Shown here piece by piece: positions 8,695 to 11,074 of a stretch of 11,074 bases of DNA. The first letter of the stretch is position 1. The number at the start of each line of letters is the position of its first letter. Source of the DNA: Trichomonas tenax (lineage: Eukaryota > Parabasalia > Trichomonadida > Trichomonadidae); assembly GCA_023091735.1 (NCBI GenBank), contig JALKBU010001437.1, forward strand, positions 1-11,074, written 5' to 3'. The notes under the pieces were generated by a model. That model had not been told where the DNA came from and searched no databases. It saw nothing but the letters and a program-made list of their open reading frames with translations. The position numbers were made by a program, and so were the translations under genes.

Positions 8695-9138
8695 TTAATA
8701 AACCCTATACCACGCGTAGATGGTCATGTATGGAGGCATGTAATCAGTACCTGAACCAGTGTCGGCAGTGTTTCCGTAAACTGAATGAATGTGACTTCCT
8801 GCATGATCAATGATTAAACCCGTGTTGTATTCTCTGGTATCTGATGAAATATCATAACGTGAAATTGTTTCTTTTTCTCCGTTACCACATCCGTAATAAC
8901 CTCTATTACTTATTAAATGAGTATGAGCTCCTGCCATTGATGTTGTACCCGAAAAGTAGTGATTGTGTGAAGGTAAGTTATTTACTGAAATCTTTTTACT
9001 TCCTCCTGTTTCTCTTGATGAATTAGCACAATATAAGAAACGATCAACTATTGGCTCCCATTCACCAAAACCAAATATTTGAGCAGGATTTATGTTATTC
9101 ATTGATGTGTAAATTGAACCAACAGGATAAATTTTCAT
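8695..9138 (-). CDS. Tip-only copy of the phage-type fibre protein
   Basis: The 147-residue product matches residues 384-530 of the neighbouring long fibre ORF at 140 of 147 positions. It is a Gp10/tail-collar-like tip domain: YPVGSIYTS at 4-12, FGFGEWEPI at 22-30, a GG followed by VNNLPSHNH (52-60), and MPPYMTIYAWYRV at the end (134-146). Three H-x-H motifs (58-60, 72-74, 116-118) are kept; in phage T4 gp37 such motifs bind iron in the trimeric tip. The shaft is absent. The ATG aligns with an internal Met of the long protein, and the frame stays open upstream through the hairpin without another ATG, so the start may be accidental. No Shine-Dalgarno sequence precedes it. It may be a silent donor cassette, a free tip protein, or a duplicate in decay, although the absence of stops and the high identity argue against long decay. 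The stop reads TAAA. Confidence 0.75.
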   Translation of the reverse strand: MKIYPVGSIYTSMNNINPAQIFGFGEWEPIVDRFLYCANSSRETGGSKKISVNNLPSHNHYFSGTTSMAGAHTHLISNRGYYGCGNGEKETISRYDISSDTREYNTGLIIDHAGSHIHSVYGNTADTGSGTDYMPPYMTIYAWYRVY

Positions 9139-9163
9139 TAATAAATCATATTTAGTTAGTAAG

Positions 9164-9211
9164 TAGATGTTCGCATCGTCACGACTGCGCAGTGACTTCT
9201 GCGAACATCTA
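9164..9211. repeat. Conserved-architecture hairpin, copy 1
   Basis: TAGATGTTCGCA (9164-9175) pairs perfectly with TGCGAACATCTA (9200-9211). Three bases on each side form an internal loop (9176-9177 plus one flanking base opposite TTC), then GTCAC (9178-9182) pairs with GTGAC (9192-9196). Compared with the 8355 hairpin, the A-T pair inside GTTAGCA is a C-G pair here and the outermost pair is flipped, so paired bases have changed together. It lies 26 nt before the ATG of the tip-only ORF. Confidence 0.75.
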
Positions 9212-9240
9212 TTTAAATATATTTACAGAGTTAGTTTTTA

Positions 9241-9267
9241 CAAGTTAGGTCCCCCCATATAGAAAAA
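9241..9267 (-). promoter_or_regulatory. Conserved G-tract block downstream of the long fibre ORF
   Basis: This is the second copy of the TATATGGGGGGACC core. It lies about 215 nt past the stop of the long fibre ORF and 30 nt before the hairpin. In copy 2 the distance to the hairpin is about 80 nt, so the spacing is not fixed although the core is. Confidence 0.4.
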
Positions 9268-9390
9268 TAAATTTTGTTGAATTACTTACAAAACTAACGT
9301 TAATTTTATTTTGGAATTCCTGACTTTATAAAATGTATTCAGTTTTAAAAATAATTTATGACAAACTAACTAACTAACTAAAAAAAGATA

Positions 9391-9421
9391 GCGAAGGGCT
9401 TCGCCCAAGCCGCAGAGCGGC
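9391..9421. repeat. GC-rich double hairpin inserted in copy 1
   Basis: GGGC (9396-9399)/GCCC (9403-9406) forms one tight hairpin, with an alternative GCGAAG (9391-9396)/CTTCGC (9399-9404). GCCGC (9409-9413)/GCGGC (9417-9421) forms a second with an AGA loop. Both lie about 60 nt after the stop of the long ORF. The corresponding place in copy 2 (near 8620-8640) has only AAAGCGAAAGGAATT, so about 25 bases were gained here or lost there. Confidence 0.6.
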
Positions 9422-9479
9422 AAGGATTTGGGAGGTAAGAAATTTTGAAAAATAATTTTAGCAGAAAATTTATTCAGAT

Positions 9480-11072
9480 TTAATTAACCCTATACCATGT
9501 GTAAACAGTAATGTATGGAGGCATGTAATCAGTACCTGAACCAGTGTCGGCAGTGTTTCCGTAAACCGAATGAATGTGGCTTCCTGCATGATCAATGATT
9601 AAACCCGTGTTGTATTCTCTGGTATCTGATGAAATATCATAACGTGAAATTGTTTCTTTTTCTCCGTTACCACATCCGTAATAACCTCTATTACTTATTA
9701 AATGAGTATGAGCTCCTGCCGTTGATGTTGTACCCGAAAAGTAATGATTGTGTGAAGGTAAGTTATTTACTGTAATTTTTTTACTTCCTCCCGTTTCTCT
9801 TGATGAATTAGCGCAGTATAAGAAACGATCAACTATTGGCTCCCATTCACCAAAACCAAATATTTGAGCAGGATTTATGTTATTCATTGATGTGTAAATT
9901 GAACCAACAGGATAAATTGTCATTAATAATTCATATTTAGAATTTAATACATCCTTCTTTAAATTCATTATTTCCCTATTGAATGTTTTTAATAAATTCC
10001 AAACACTAGTTTCAGGATTAGTTGAAGGCGCATCTGTTCCCAATACCTGTTTAATTATTACATCATCAACTTTAATTTCATTTGCATTTATTGTTGTGTC
10101 GATTTCATTTAATTTTTCGTTTAACCCATTAATATCTGTTATTTCGTGTGTATGTTCTTTATCTGCTTTATTGTTTAATTTATTACTTACGTCAATGATT
10201 CCTTGCTCAATTCTTGACGATAATTCATGAATGTTATAAGTCAAATCATCATTAACTTTTTGAACTTCCGTTTTATCAGCTTTAGTTTGTAATGTGTTAT
10301 TAATTGTTTGCATATCATTTTTAACTTCTGTTTTATCTGCTTTAGTATCAATCTTATTTAATGCTTCTGTCAAATCTAACGTCGATGCTTTATCATTTAA
10401 TTTATTCTTAACGTCAATGATTCCTTGTTCAATTCTTGACGATAATTCATGAATGCTATAATCTAATTGTTCCTTGTCGGCTTTATCATTCAGTGCATTT
10501 ATGACATTCGCTAAATTTGAAGTTAAGGTATCGGTAATTACTTTATCTGCTTTATTGTTTAATGACTGTTGAACATCAATTATCCCATCATTGTTTTTAA
10601 TTAGTATCGCCTTTGTCTGTAATCCATCCGTGAATTCAGGAATAACATATGTAGGAGGTTCCGGTGATATAATAGTTTCTGATCCGTCTTCATTTTTAAT
10701 TGTTTCACCTTCTTTTCCTTCTTTCATAAATCCCTTAATTTCATGAACCGTTAAGCGTTCAATATTTTGATGTTCATGGTTGACATTTGCCTTATTATTT
10801 ACTTCTGACATTAAATCTTTATCATTAATATTTATTTCCTGAGTATATATTTTACCCACTTTTATATTTGTCTGTTCTTGTGTTTCTTCTAAAAATTCAG
10901 TGTCGTGATCATCAGGGTATTTCGTGAAAGATGTTAAATTATCATTAATTAAACATATCTGACGTAACAACTCAGCAACTGTGAATGTAATAGTTAAATC
11001 ATTATTTCTTTCTGTTCCTTCAAACGTTATATTATTATCTTTTATGACTTGATTAATATAATTTAATAACAC
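9480..11072 (-). CDS. Phage-type tail fibre protein, 5' end outside the window
   Basis: At least 530 residues are encoded. The frame reaches the right edge and its first codon here is GTG, so the true start is probably beyond the window. Residues 1-170 are a mixed N-terminal part. Residues about 171-330 form a shaft of short repeats around 'NKADK' (174, 198, 245, 264, 302), the pattern of phage tail-fibre repeats that build trimeric fibres. A 15-residue segment, IHELSSRIEQGIIDV, occurs at 207-221 and again at 281-295. KADKEHTHEITDINGLNEKL (302-321) is a typical phage shaft motif. After a linker with a coiled-coil look (355-383) comes the tip domain (384-530): YPVGSIYTS, FGFGEWEPI, HNH 441-443, HTH 455-457, HIH 499-501 and a terminal MPPYITVYTWYRV. 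By family analogy it would bind a cell surface for virus attachment. In a protist genome a Maverick- or virus-derived gene is my reading; a bacterial phage contaminant or misassembly is the alternative. Confidence 0.85.
   Translation of the reverse strand: MLLNYINQVIKDNNITFEGTERNNDLTITFTVAELLRQICLINDNLTSFTKYPDDHDTEFLEETQEQTNIKVGKIYTQEININDKDLMSEVNNKANVNHEHQNIERLTVHEIKGFMKEGKEGETIKNEDGSETIISPEPPTYVIPEFTDGLQTKAILIKNNDGIIDVQQSLNNKADKVITDTLTSNLANVINALNDKADKEQLDYSIHELSSRIEQGIIDVKNKLNDKASTLDLTEALNKIDTKADKTEVKNDMQTINNTLQTKADKTEVQKVNDDLTYNIHELSSRIEQGIIDVSNKLNNKADKEHTHEITDINGLNEKLNEIDTTINANEIKVDDVIIKQVLGTDAPSTNPETSVWNLLKTFNREIMNLKKDVLNSKYELLMTIYPVGSIYTSMNNINPAQIFGFGEWEPIVDRFLYCANSSRETGGSKKITVNNLPSHNHYFSGTTSTAGAHTHLISNRGYYGCGNGEKETISRYDISSDTREYNTGLIIDHAGSHIHSVYGNTADTGSGTDYMPPYITVYTWYRVN
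10189..10460 (-). repeat. Internal 222-bp-period repeat in the fibre shaft
   Basis: The 50-bp stretches 10189-10238 and 10411-10460 differ at only two positions and lie 222 bp (74 codons) apart. They encode the duplicated IHELSSRIEQGIIDV segment. The near-identity at DNA level, including silent sites, indicates a recent duplication or gene conversion in the shaft, a known way for fibre length to vary. Confidence 0.8.
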
Positions 11073-11074
11073 AC

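Larger units (their letters stand above)
8345..9153 (-). repeat. Tandem duplication unit, copy 2
   Basis: This 809-bp unit aligns from end to end with 9154-9940. It contains a hairpin, a conserved G-tract block, a TTAGTTAGT-type run (seen as ACTAACTAA on the plus strand) and the tip-only ORF. The two units abut at about 9154, so this is a head-to-tail duplication. The coding parts are almost identical, while the non-coding parts carry many substitutions and indels, including the absence here of the GC-rich double hairpin at 9391-9421. Confidence 0.85.
9154..9940 (-). repeat. Tandem duplication unit, copy 1 (3' part of the long fibre gene)
   Basis: This 787-bp unit includes the last about 150 codons of the long fibre ORF plus its downstream DNA. 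Its outer end coincides with the codons for SKYELLM just before the tip domain; beyond 9940 the homology stops abruptly. The inner boundary falls in a short AGTTAGTAA motif that is also present at 8345, so this motif may have been the recombination site. Confidence 0.85.

Noticed and set aside
9979..10230. 83-codon plus-strand frame.
   Set aside because: It is a shadow antisense to the repetitive shaft of the fibre gene.

Overview
The window is very AT-rich, eukaryotic-looking DNA with small intronless genes and long non-coding gaps. I infer a trichomonad protist, possibly a Tritrichomonas-type genome given the base composition. Three things point there: a compact two-repeat Myb protein with an initiator-like TCACA element 15 nt upstream of its ATG, an F5/8 type C domain protein with a dense Cys cluster, and a decayed Asn/Ser/Cys-rich beta-helix-type surface protein. 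Several stop codons read TAAA, fitting the trichomonad UAAA poly(A) signal that can overlap the stop. The species cannot be fixed from this sequence alone.

Layout. 1-1807: AT-rich, no supported gene, one strong hairpin (1445-1488). 1808-2380 (-): Myb regulator with a short promoter. 2401-4151: AT-rich, no supported gene. 4152-4808 (+): Cys-rich F5/8 type C protein. 4874-5917 (+): surface-type gene remnant broken by two frame changes. 5918-6968: AT-rich, no supported gene. 6969-8072: a change of texture, with tandem hairpins, a GC-rich structured island, paired inverted TGACAACAT motifs and 52-bp-period repeats.

8073-11074 (-): a different kind of DNA. A long ORF, open at the right edge, has the architecture of a bacteriophage tail fibre: a shaft of 'KADK' repeats followed by a C-terminal tip domain like phage baseplate Gp10 or tail-collar proteins. 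The DNA for the tip domain and its downstream region is repeated head to tail, giving a second, tip-only ORF. Each unit carries a hairpin that keeps its shape although its paired bases have changed, and a conserved block with a run of six Gs. A small unrecognised ORF follows the second hairpin.

My interpretation is that 7.0-11.07 kb is the edge of an endogenous DNA virus or Maverick/Polinton-like element in a protist genome. Its fibre gene would provide attachment and its spare tip cassette could allow variation. The fibre similarity, tandem repeat and hairpins are visible in the sequence; the viral identity and the element boundary are inferences, since no polymerase, integrase, ATPase or capsid gene lies in the window.
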